Below are positions 1 to 6,093 of a DNA stretch of 6,093 bases, in pieces; within the stretch, counting starts at the first letter, position 1; every line of letters begins with the position of its first letter. The notes beneath the pieces are model-generated. The model saw nothing but the letters and a program-made list of their open reading frames with translations, did not search any database and was not told where the DNA came from. Position numbers and translations under genes: made by a program. This DNA comes from Pseudomonadota bacterium (GTDB taxonomy: Bacteria > Pseudomonadota > Gammaproteobacteria > Burkholderiales > Thiobacillaceae), in assembly GCA_021821425.1 (NCBI GenBank), contig JAKACL010000181.1:1-6093 (forward strand), given 5' to 3'.

Positions 1-1347
1 CGAGAGCACCACGGAAATGCCGAGGATCGCGCCGAGAATCTGATCCATCGCCTTCACGGTGGCGGCGAGCGGCGACAGGCGCTCCTCGCGCATGATGCGC
101 TCGACGTTTTCCACCACCACGATGGCGTCGTCCACCAGGATGCCGATGGCGAGCACCATGGCGAACAGGGTGAGCACGTTGATGGAGAAGCCGAAGGCGT
201 ACAGGCTGGCGGTGGCGCCGGCCAGCGCGACCGGCACGACCACGGCCGGGATCAGCGTGGTGCGCCAGTGGCCCAGGAACACGTACATGACGATGAACAC
301 CAGGATCATGGCTTCGCCCAGGGTCTTCACCACCTCGAAAATGGAAATCTCGACGAAGCGCGAGGTGTCGTAAGGCACGGCCCAGTCGATGCCCTCGGGG
401 AAGAAGCGCGCGAGGTCAGTTATGCGGTCCTTTACCGCCTTTGCCACGTCCAGCGCATTGGCACCGGGCGCGACGCGGACGGCGATGGCCGCGATGGGCT
501 GGCCGTTCATGCGCGCGTAGCGCTCGTAGGTGTCGCCGCCCAGTTCCACGCGGGCGATGTCCCTGACCTTGACGGTGGCGCCGTTGGGCAGTGCGCGCAC
601 CACCACGTTGCCGAATTCCTCCGGCGTGGAAAGGCGGCCGCGCGTCACGATCACGGCGTTCACCTGTGCGCCGGCAGCACCTGGCGCCTGGTTCAGTTCG
701 CCGGTGGCGAGTTGCACGTTCTGCGCCTGCAGTGCGCGCTTGACGTCGGCAGGGGTGAGGCCGTAGGCGATCAGCTGCTCGGGCTTCAGCCAGACACGCA
801 TCGAGTACTCGCTGCCGAACAGGATGGCCTCGCCCACGCCCGGCACGCGCCGGATCGGATCGAGCACGTTGGCGGCGGCGAAGCTGCCCAGGTCGATGGC
901 GTTGCGCTTGCCGTCCTTGGAGTGCAGGGCGACGAACATCAGGTAGTTGCGCTGCGGCTTGGTCACCGGCACGCCGATGCGGCGCACGTCCTCGGGGATA
1001 CGCGACTCCACCCGCTTGTAGCGGTTCTGCGCTTCCACCGAGGCGATGTCGACGTTGGTGCCGGGCTCGAAGGTCAGCGTCAGCGTGCCGGCACCCAGTT
1101 CGGAAGATGCTTCCATGTAGAGCAGGTGTTCGATGCCGTTCATCTCCTGCTCGATGAGCTTGATGACCGTATCTTCGATAACCTGGGCGGAGGCGCCGGG
1201 ATAGGTGACGTTGAACGCCACTTGCGGCGGCGCCACCTGCGGGTACTGCGCCACCGGCAGGTTCTTCAATGCGATCACCCCGACCAGCATGATCAGGATG
1301 GCGATGACCCACGCGAAGATGGGCCGGTGAATGAAGAAACGTGCCAT
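1..1347 (-). CDS. RND efflux transporter, AcrB/MexB-type (HAE1), N-terminal 449 residues, partial
   Basis: This is the inner-membrane, proton-driven pump of a tripartite RND efflux system, which exports hydrophobic or amphiphilic compounds through an adaptor and an outer-membrane channel. The frame is open from the ATG at 1347-1345 to the window edge, giving 449 of the roughly 1,040 residues usual for the family. It opens with MARFFIHRPIFAWVIAI, the classic first transmembrane helix, then LPVAQYP and YPGA. The porter region (about 35-330) includes LFGSEYSMRVWL. Transmembrane helices follow from about 337 (EVVKTLGEAMILVFIVMYVF). The proton-relay pair Asp406-Asp407 sits in GILVDDAIVVVENVERIM, matching AcrB Asp407/Asp408. 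The start lies one base after the adaptor stop and has only a weak ribosome site (AGGCGA), so translation is probably coupled to the adaptor. Compared with AcrB from memory, pocket residue Phe136 is Tyr135 and Ser134 is Arg133. Family assignment is secure; the substrate is unknown. Confidence 0.96.
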   Translation of the reverse strand, partial: MARFFIHRPIFAWVIAILIMLVGVIALKNLPVAQYPQVAPPQVAFNVTYPGASAQVIEDTVIKLIEQEMNGIEHLLYMEASSELGAGTLTLTFEPGTNVDIASVEAQNRYKRVESRIPEDVRRIGVPVTKPQRNYLMFVALHSKDGKRNAIDLGSFAAANVLDPIRRVPGVGEAILFGSEYSMRVWLKPEQLIAYGLTPADVKRALQAQNVQLATGELNQAPGAAGAQVNAVIVTRGRLSTPEEFGNVVVRALPNGATVKVRDIARVELGGDTYERYARMNGQPIAAIAVRVAPGANALDVAKAVKDRITDLARFFPEGIDWAVPYDTSRFVEISIFEVVKTLGEAMILVFIVMYVFLGHWRTTLIPAVVVPVALAGATASLYAFGFSINVLTLFAMVLAIGILVDDAIVVVENVERIMREERLSPLAATVKAMDQILGAILGISVVLS

Positions 1348-1348
1348 G

Positions 1349-2446
1349 TCAGTTCGCCTGTTTCAGGGGAACGGGTTTCACCACGGTGCCGGGGCGCGCC
1401 TTCTGCAGGCCTGTCACGATCAGGGTTTCCCCGCCGGCGAGGCCATCCTCGACCACGAAGTCGTCGCCGGCCATGGAGCCGAGTTTTACCGGCCGCGGCA
1501 CGGCCTTGCTTTCCGGGCCCACCAGCATGACGAACTGGCCCTGCGGCCCGGACAGCACGGCGCGCTGCGGCACGGCAATCACGTCGGCCGCCACGGCCTG
1601 GGCCATGCGCACGCGCACGAAGGTGCCGGGCAGCAAGAGGCGCTGGGGGTTGGGGAATTCGGCCTTCAGCGTGATGGCGCCGGTGCTGGGGTCCACGCTC
1701 ATGTCGCTGAAGAAAAGCTTGCCCTAGTGCGCATAGGGCTGGCCGTTTTCAAGAATCAGTTGCACGCTGCGGCTGTCTGCGGCTTTCATCCTGCCGGCAG
1801 CCATCGCCGCCTTCAGGCGCAGCACCTCGGCATTGGGCTGCGTGAACAGTACGTTGACCGGTTCCAGTTGCTCGATGGTGGCGAGCAGCGTGGCTTCGTT
1901 GCGCCCCACCAGTGCGCCCTCGGTGACCAGCGCGCGGCCGATGCGCCCGGAGATGGGCGCGGGCACGGTGGTGTTTTCCAGGTCCAGTTCCGCGCGCGCG
2001 AGCTGGGCCTCGGCCTGCTTCAGTTCGGCGCGGGCGATGTCGACCTCCTGCTGGCTGACGGCCTTGACGGGCAGCAGCGATTCCACGCGCGAGAGGTTCA
2101 GTCGCTTCACGAATACCTCGGCTTCGGCCGCCTTGGCGGCGGTGCGGTAAGTGCGGTCGTCAAGCTGGAACAGCGGCTGGCCGGCGCGCACGTCGCTGCC
2201 TTCCTTGAACAGCCGTTTTTCCACGATGCCCTCGACGCGTGCGCGTACTTCGGCGCTGCGCACCGCCTCCACGCGACCGGGCAGTTCCGGTGTGAGCGTG
2301 GCCGAGCCGCGTCCGATCTGGACGACCTCGACCTCGGGTGGCGGCATGCCTCCACCCGGTCCACCACCCTGCGGGGCGGCGTTTTTGTCGTTGGGGCCGC
2401 AGGCGGTGACGAGGGGCAGGGCGAGCAGCAGGGCAAGGCGTTTCAT
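1349..2446 (-). pseudogene. RND efflux periplasmic adaptor (membrane fusion protein) lipoprotein, interrupted by an in-frame amber codon
   Basis: This is an AcrA/MexA-type adaptor linking the RND pump to an outer-membrane channel. The ATG at 2446 overlaps the repressor stop (ATGA) and has GGAAAGGA just upstream. Residues 1-16 are a lipoprotein signal (LALLLALPLVTAC, lipidated Cys16), followed by a Gly/Pro linker. Lipoyl halves lie at about 64-97 and 158-195 (APISGRIGRALVTEGALVG). The helical hairpin runs about 100-157. Codon 241 is TAG (1726-1724), inside the beta-barrel domain just after GQPYAH. The same frame continues as GKLFFSDMSVDPSTG through the membrane-proximal domain to TGA at 1351-1349. 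A full product would have 365 residues. As read, only 240 are made, and a second open piece begins at Met249 (1702). There is no frameshift, and homology is continuous on both sides. The 240-residue product lacks the part that contacts the pump and is probably not functional. A sequencing error or amber readthrough are the alternatives. Confidence 0.9.
1724..1726 (-). other. In-frame amber stop (TAG) in the adaptor gene
   Basis: The plus strand reads cta, so the coding strand reads CAC TAG GGC AAG, placing TAG as codon 241 of the adaptor. In AcrA-type relatives this spot lies in a beta strand just before the FSD-x-TVD-x-TTG segment and carries a variable residue. A one-base change from CAG (Gln), AAG (Lys) or GAG (Glu) would create it. 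Nothing around it resembles a selenocysteine or pyrrolysine insertion element that I can recognise. Confidence 0.93.
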
Positions 2447-3045
2447 TGCATGTCCTTTCCGGGAGCGAAGGCGCGCAGGAAGCAGTCCACTGCCTGCGCC
2501 GTCTTGGCGGGTTTGAGCAAATCGGTTTGAAGATTGAGCAGACCGCGCAGACGGTCGGTGTCCGCGAGCATGGCGGTCAGCATTTCGGCGGCGAATTCGG
2601 GATCGTCGCGGCGCAGCGCGCCGCGTTCCATGGCCTTCTCGAGATAGGCGGACAGGCGCTTGCGCGTGGTGAGCGGGCCCTGGCGGAAAAACTGCCTGGC
2701 CAGTTCAGGGAAGCGCGGCGCTTCCGCCGCCATGGTGCGGAACAGCGCCAAACCCTCGGGAGAAAGCAGCTTCTCGCGATAGGCATTGCCGAAAGCCAGC
2801 AGCGTCGCGCGTACGTCGGCGTCGCCATCGAGCGTGACCAGGATGGAGTGGATGGCGTGATGTACCACTTCCGCGAACAAGGCCTCCTTGCTGGGGAAGT
2901 GGTTGTACAGCGTCTGCCGCGCCACTTGCGCGCGCTGCGCGATGCGATCGATGCTGACGCGATAGCCTTCGTTGCGGAAGACTTCGCAGGCCGCATCGAG
3001 CAGCCGCTGGCGGGCATCCTGGTGCATTTCTGTTGCGATGGGCAT
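2443..3045 (-). CDS. TetR-family transcriptional repressor, AefR-like, of the efflux operon
   Basis: This is a 200-residue one-component regulator, of usual length for the family. The N-terminal DNA-binding domain (about 10-58) reads RQRLLDAACEVFRNEGY, then SIDRIAQRAQVARQTLYNHF, with the recognition helix near 42-50 and the family-typical YNHF-x-SKEALF after it. The ligand-binding half contains AAEAPRFPELARQFFRQGP (about 106-124), which resembles the AefR-like TetR C-terminal family. The start at 3045 has GGGGA six bases upstream; Met7 is a less likely alternative start. The gene ends in an ATGA overlap with the adaptor, so repressor and pump parts are translated from one message. A perfect palindrome over the -10 box upstream suggests autorepression, relieved when a pump substrate or related ligand binds. 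The ligand cannot be read from the sequence. Confidence 0.95.
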   Translation of the reverse strand: MPIATEMHQDARQRLLDAACEVFRNEGYRVSIDRIAQRAQVARQTLYNHFPSKEALFAEVVHHAIHSILVTLDGDADVRATLLAFGNAYREKLLSPEGLALFRTMAAEAPRFPELARQFFRQGPLTTRKRLSAYLEKAMERGALRRDDPEFAAEMLTAMLADTDRLRGLLNLQTDLLKPAKTAQAVDCFLRAFAPGKDMQ

Positions 3046-3064
3046 GGCGCGTCCCCGCTGTGGG

Positions 3065-3080
3065 TAGACTGTGTAGTCTA
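3065..3080. promoter_or_regulatory. Probable TetR-family operator, 16-bp perfect inverted repeat
   Basis: The plus strand reads TAGACT-GTGT-AGTCTA: two perfect 6-base arms with a 4-base spacer, ending 20 bases before the repressor ATG. The arms and spacing resemble operators of other TetR-family repressors; from memory, NemR uses TAGACC-N4-GGTCTA. One arm coincides with the predicted -10 hexamer, so a bound repressor would block RNA polymerase. Binding by the adjacent TetR protein is inferred from position. Confidence 0.72.
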
Positions 3081-3103
3081 TTTGCCGTGTGCGGAATTTG
3101 CAA
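3075..3103 (-). promoter_or_regulatory. Predicted sigma-70 promoter of the tetR-adaptor-transporter operon
   Basis: On the minus strand a -35-like TTGCAA (3103-3098) is followed by a 17-base spacer and a -10-like TAGACT (3080-3075). Each hexamer matches the consensus at four of six positions, and the spacing is ideal. Transcription would start near 3068, giving a leader of roughly 20-25 bases before the repressor ATG. The -10 box is one arm of the palindromic operator, which supports the call, but no start site has been mapped. Confidence 0.55.
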
Positions 3104-3207
3104 GGACTGCGATTGCCCTTTTCCGGAATGGTGCATTAGGCAGCTGGCGCAGCCATGCCTTGGGGAGTCTGGCATCCAGGGGCGCGGCTACTCGGTTGCC
3201 GTGGTTC

Positions 3208-4752
3208 TTATTTTGTCTTGGCTTTTCCCTTGTCCTTGTCGCCGTCCTGTTTCTTCATGGCCTTGTGCCGTTCGTCCAGGTAGGCCTCGATACGGTCGCA
3301 TAGCGTGCGCAGTACCTTGATGCGGGCATAGTGCTTGTCGTTCGACTCGACCAGGGTCCACGGCGCGTAATCAGTGCTGGTGCGCTCGACCATATCGCAC
3401 ACTGCGCGCTCGTATTGGTCCCATTTTTCGCGGTTGCGCCAGTCTTCGTCGGTGATCTTGTAGCGCTTGAAGCCGGTCTGTTCGCGCTCCTTGAAGCGGC
3501 GCATCTGCTCGTCCTTGCTGGTGGCGAGCCAGAACTTGACCACCACCGTGTCGTGCCGCGCCAGTTGGTCCTCGAAATCGTTGATTTCACCGTAGGCGCG
3601 CATCCAGTCGGCTTCCGGGCAGAAGCCTTCGACGCGTTCGACCAGTACGCGCCCGTACCAGGAGCGGTCAAACAGGGTGATGCGCCCGTGTCGCGACAAA
3701 TGACGCCAGAAGCGCCACAGATAGGGGTGGGCGCGCTCCTCCTCGGTCGGTGCGGCAATGGGGATGACCTGATACTGGCGTGCGTCGAGCGCGCCGGTGA
3801 TGCGGCGGATGCTGCCACCCTTGCCGGCGGCGTCGTTCCCCTCGAATACCACGACCACGGATATCTCATTGAACAGCGGATCGCGCGTGAGCAGCGCCAG
3901 CCGTGCCTGTTGTTCCTCCAGGGCGCGTTCATATTCCTTTTTGCCCAGGCTGTGGCTGAGGTCTAGCGATTTCAGCACATGCAGGTTGTCGATCGAGGGC
4001 AGCAACGGTGGCGCCGTGCTGGCCCGGCGCGGGATTTCCTGCTGGTCGAGGCGACGGCGCAGGGCTTCGAGCAGGATCTTTCCCACGGTCAGTTCGCGGT
4101 AGCGTGGGTCGGCGCCCTCGACGATGTACCACGGAGCTTCCGCCGTGCTGGTCATGCGCAGCGCATCCTCGTCGGCATCGCGGAACTTCTGGTACATGTC
4201 GAGCCGGGTATGGTCGCGCTTGGTTACGCGCCAGCGGGTGCGGGGGTCTTTTTCCAGCGCTTTCAGGCGCTTGCGCTGCGCCTCCGGCGAGAGGTGCACC
4301 CAGAACTTGATGACCATGGCGCCTTCGTCGACCAGCATTTTCTCGAAACGCACGATGCGGTCGATCTTGTCGTGGAAGGTCCCCTGGTCGATCTTGCCGT
4401 AGACGTAGTCGAGGATGGGCCAGGTGTACCACGAGCCCATGAACACGCCGATGCGACCCTTGGGCGGAAGCGCGCGCCAGAAACGCCACATCGGCGGTCG
4501 CTCGCGTTCCTCGTCGGAGGGGTCGCCCATGCCATGCACTTCGATATGGCGCGGGTCCATCCATTCGTTGAGCAGGTTGACCGTTTCACTGCGTCCGGCG
4601 CCGTCCACGCCGCCAACCAGGATGACGACTTCGAATTTCTTCGCGGCGACCAGGTCGAATTGTGCATCCAGCAGCGCCTCCCGCAGCTTGGGAACCTCAT
4701 TGTCGTAGGTTGCCTTGTCGATCTTGTGGCCGAGTTCCGCTGATTCGAACAT
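3208..4752 (-). CDS. pap: Polyphosphate:AMP phosphotransferase (two-domain, class II PPK2)
   Basis: This enzyme transfers phosphate from polyphosphate to AMP to make ADP in the cytoplasm, linking polyphosphate stores to nucleotide energy. It has 514 residues, the length expected for the fused two-domain PPK2 type. Domain 1 (about 10-240) has a changed P-loop, GGVDGAGRSE at 47-56, with Arg54 in place of the usual Lys. In its second motif FMGSWY (104-109), Met-Gly replaces Asp-Arg. Domain 2 (about 260-500) has an intact P-loop GNDAAGKGG (305-313, Lys311) and FDRSWYGRVLVERVEGF (361-377, Asp362 and Arg363), so it is probably the catalytic half, as known for the family. A Lys-rich tail (KKQDGDKDKGKAKTK) ends the protein. 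The start has AAGGAGAAGGAA upstream. The gene follows the EAL gene by 90 bases in the same frame. Other PPK2 activities, such as ADP kinase, cannot be excluded by sequence alone. Confidence 0.93.
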   Translation of the reverse strand: MFESAELGHKIDKATYDNEVPKLREALLDAQFDLVAAKKFEVVILVGGVDGAGRSETVNLLNEWMDPRHIEVHGMGDPSDEERERPPMWRFWRALPPKGRIGVFMGSWYTWPILDYVYGKIDQGTFHDKIDRIVRFEKMLVDEGAMVIKFWVHLSPEAQRKRLKALEKDPRTRWRVTKRDHTRLDMYQKFRDADEDALRMTSTAEAPWYIVEGADPRYRELTVGKILLEALRRRLDQQEIPRRASTAPPLLPSIDNLHVLKSLDLSHSLGKKEYERALEEQQARLALLTRDPLFNEISVVVVFEGNDAAGKGGSIRRITGALDARQYQVIPIAAPTEEERAHPYLWRFWRHLSRHGRITLFDRSWYGRVLVERVEGFCPEADWMRAYGEINDFEDQLARHDTVVVKFWLATSKDEQMRRFKEREQTGFKRYKITDEDWRNREKWDQYERAVCDMVERTSTDYAPWTLVESNDKHYARIKVLRTLCDRIEAYLDERHKAMKKQDGDKDKGKAKTK

Positions 4753-4842
4753 CGATATTTCCTTCTCCTTGTTGCCTGTTTCAATTGTAGTTCGCCCGCG
4801 GTCCGGCGAATGTGCGGACAGGAATTTAAACCGGGCCGGCTT
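4753..4842 (-). promoter_or_regulatory. Spacer upstream of pap with ribosome binding site and possible -10 box
   Basis: On the minus strand AAGGAGAAGGAA lies a few bases before the pap ATG and fixes that start; no ATG, GTG or TTG precedes it in frame after the EAL stop. A TACAAT (4789-4784) matches five of six -10 bases, but no good -35 sits 16-18 bases further up, so an own promoter for pap is uncertain and cotranscription with the EAL gene is possible. The spacer contains no stop codon in the pap frame. Confidence 0.45.
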
Positions 4843-6093
4843 CTAGAGGGAAGGCGAGAGGGTGGTGCCCGCCTGGAGCAGGCGGGTGATTTCATCGGCA
4901 GGCAGAGGCTTGCTGAAGAGATAGCCCTGGGCGTAATCGCATCCAAGTTGCTGCAGCAGGGAAAGCTGTTCGGCGGTTTCCACGCCCTCGGCAATGGTCT
5001 TGAGCTGGAGGCTTCTGGCCAAGGCGATGATGGTGCGAACGATTTCCGCACTGTTTTCAGATTGCCCCAGGGTGCCGACAAAACTGCGGTCGATCTTGAG
5101 GACGTCGACCGGCAAGCGCTGCAGATAGCTCAGTGATGAATAGCCGGTGCCGAAGTCGTCGATGTAAATGGTGAAATCGCTCCCCTTCAGCAGTTCAAGC
5201 TGCCGGATAGTGGTTTCGATGCTATCCATCAACTCGGTTTCCGTCAGTTCGATCGCGATCCGGTTTTTTGCGGCATACACATCGGTGCTGCTGCACAGGC
5301 GTTCCAGAAAGTCTGCGCGGTTTAGCTGCTGGAAGGACACGTTGATGGCGATCTGAAACGCATTTATGCCCAGCCCTTCCCAGGCTGCAGCCTGGCGGTG
5401 GGCAGAGTCGAGCACCCAGTTTCCAAGCGGAACGATCAGTCCTGTTTCCTCGGCGACGGGAATGAAGCGCGAAGGCGGTATGGCGCCCAATTCCCTGCTG
5501 TTCCAGCGCGCCAGAGCTTCCACGCTGAAAATCTGGTACGAAACGATGTCAACCACGGGCTGGTAATGCAGTTCCAGTCCCTGACCGGCGTTGATCGCAT
5601 GACGCAGCGCCTGTTCGAATTTCTCGCGGTCTCTGGCGGCTTGCTGGATCTCGGCTGAATAGAAGTTGAGCATATGGCCCTGACTTGCCTTGCCGCTGTT
5701 GCAGGCAAGCGTTGCGCCACCCAGCAGGCCTGCGGCAGTAGCGCCATCATCCGGATAGATGGCCACGCCGGCGCGTACCGCCAGGTGGATTTCGCGCTCG
5801 CCACTGCGTACAACGCTGGGGAGTGAGTGCACCAGTTGTCGGGCGAGATGTATGGCGTCTGCCGTCGATGCCACGTCGGAGAAAATGACGGCGAATTCGT
5901 CACCCTCCAGGCGTGCGACCGTGTCGCCGTCGCGTACCTGCGCCAGCAAATGCCCGGCAATCAGGTTCAAGGCCTCGTCCGCAACATGGTGGCCATATAC
6001 GCCCACGACCCGATGGAAATCCGTGATGTTGAGCACCAGCACGCCGATATAACGATCATGGTGGCGCATGCGGGCGATGGCCTGCTGCAGCCG
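4843..6093 (-). CDS. GGDEF-EAL protein, probable cyclic-di-GMP phosphodiesterase with degenerate GGDEF domain, 5' end missing
   Basis: The frame is open to the right edge; the 416 visible residues (numbered from there) end at TAG 4845-4843. The start and any N-terminal sensor domain lie outside. The GGDEF domain (about 1-148) has EGDEF at 63-67 instead of GGDEF, and the metal-binding DxD-type segment is NITDF (22-26). The usual substrate-binding N-D before YGH is V-G, so cyclase activity is unlikely. An RxxD site (RDGD, 54-57) stands five residues before EGDEF, as in product-inhibition sites. The EAL domain (about 157-406) keeps its catalytic set: EAL 192-194, Asn251 (INVS), Glu282 (ELTE), Asp312-Asp313 (DDFGTGYSSL), Lys333 (LKID), Glu369 (AEGVET) and Gln389 (QGY). 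It should therefore hydrolyse cyclic-di-GMP to pGpG, lowering this signal and favouring motility over biofilm. The signal it senses is unknown. It lies upstream of pap in the same direction. Confidence 0.94.
   Translation of the reverse strand, partial: RLQQAIARMRHHDRYIGVLVLNITDFHRVVGVYGHHVADEALNLIAGHLLAQVRDGDTVARLEGDEFAVIFSDVASTADAIHLARQLVHSLPSVVRSGEREIHLAVRAGVAIYPDDGATAAGLLGGATLACNSGKASQGHMLNFYSAEIQQAARDREKFEQALRHAINAGQGLELHYQPVVDIVSYQIFSVEALARWNSRELGAIPPSRFIPVAEETGLIVPLGNWVLDSAHRQAAAWEGLGINAFQIAINVSFQQLNRADFLERLCSSTDVYAAKNRIAIELTETELMDSIETTIRQLELLKGSDFTIYIDDFGTGYSSLSYLQRLPVDVLKIDRSFVGTLGQSENSAEIVRTIIALARSLQLKTIAEGVETAEQLSLLQQLGCDYAQGYLFSKPLPADEITRLLQAGTTLSPSL

Larger units (their letters stand above)
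3046..3207. other. Intergenic region between pap and the tetR operon
   Basis: This 162-base gap follows the pap TAA and precedes the repressor ATG. Its repressor-proximal half holds the promoter and operator. The pap-proximal half has an imperfect hairpin at 3139-3159 (GGCA and TGGC pairing with GCCA and TGCC, 3-base loop, 2-base bulge), a short 8-base palindrome TTCCGGAA at 3121-3128, and a loose ATGCC/GGCAT pair. None is followed by a T-run on the minus strand, so I do not call an intrinsic terminator for pap. Confidence 0.5.

Noticed and set aside
416..1312. Minus-strand open frame of 298 codons in a second frame of the transporter
   Set aside because: It is Arg/Gly/His-rich low-complexity protein, while the neighbouring frame encodes continuous AcrB-like sequence from 1347 to the edge.
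268..1530. Long plus-strand open frame of 420 codons, and another at 1331-2530
   Set aside because: Both lie antisense to clear RND transporter, adaptor and repressor coding sequence. Their His/Arg/Ala-rich translations match no family I recognise; such shadows are common in GC-rich DNA.
3139..3159. Bulged hairpin downstream of pap, considered as a terminator
   Set aside because: On the minus strand it is followed by TAATGCACC with no T-run; it may be chance pairing in GC-rich sequence.
4801..4819. Inverted repeat GTCCG/CGGAC with a 9-base loop after the EAL gene, considered as a terminator
   Set aside because: The stem is only five pairs with a large loop, and no T-run follows on either strand.
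1349..4845. Genome-wide amber reassignment (for example pyrrolysine) to explain both TAG codons
   Set aside because: Only two TAGs are involved, one at a natural gene end followed by a separate gene with a strong ribosome site; a single point mutation in the adaptor is simpler. Kept only as a check in the findings.
3208..4845. A dedicated cyclic-di-GMP/polyphosphate signalling system formed by the EAL protein and pap
   Set aside because: Adjacency and shared direction alone do not show a functional link; there is no shared domain, overlap or other partner gene in view.

Overview
The window is GC-rich and tightly packed. All five genes lie on the minus strand, so transcription runs from the right edge to the left. 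Their families (a tripartite RND efflux pump, an AefR-like TetR repressor, a fused two-domain PPK2-type polyphosphate:AMP phosphotransferase and a GGDEF-EAL protein) suggest a Gram-negative proteobacterium, most likely beta or gamma. I cannot name a genus. The long plus-strand open frames are antisense shadows of these genes.

Layout, in the direction of transcription. 6093-4843: a GGDEF-EAL protein whose start lies outside the window. Its EAL phosphodiesterase residues look intact, while its GGDEF half looks catalytically dead but keeps an inhibitory-type RxxD site. 4842-4753: a 90-base gap with a strong ribosome binding site. 4752-3208: pap, a polyphosphate:AMP phosphotransferase with a degenerate N-terminal and an intact C-terminal PPK2 domain. 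3207-3046: an intergenic stretch with a promoter and a perfect 16-bp palindrome over its -10 box. 3045-2443: a TetR-family repressor. 2446-1349: a lipoprotein adaptor (membrane fusion protein) of an RND pump, broken by a single in-frame amber codon at 1724-1726. 1347-1: the first 449 residues of an AcrB/MexB-type inner-membrane RND transporter, running off the left edge.

The last three genes form one unit. The repressor stop overlaps the adaptor start (ATGA), and the adaptor stop lies one base before the transporter start. The palindrome suggests that the repressor controls itself and the pump from one promoter. This is a standard drug-efflux operon except that the repressor is the first gene of the operon, rather than divergent, and the adaptor is interrupted.

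I see no clearly new system. The items most worth a second look are the amber codon in the adaptor, the operator/promoter, the asymmetric GGDEF-EAL protein, and the fact that the EAL and pap genes share one reading frame separated only by one TAG and 30 sense codons. No RNA genes, CRISPR arrays, insertion sequences or convincing intrinsic terminators were seen.
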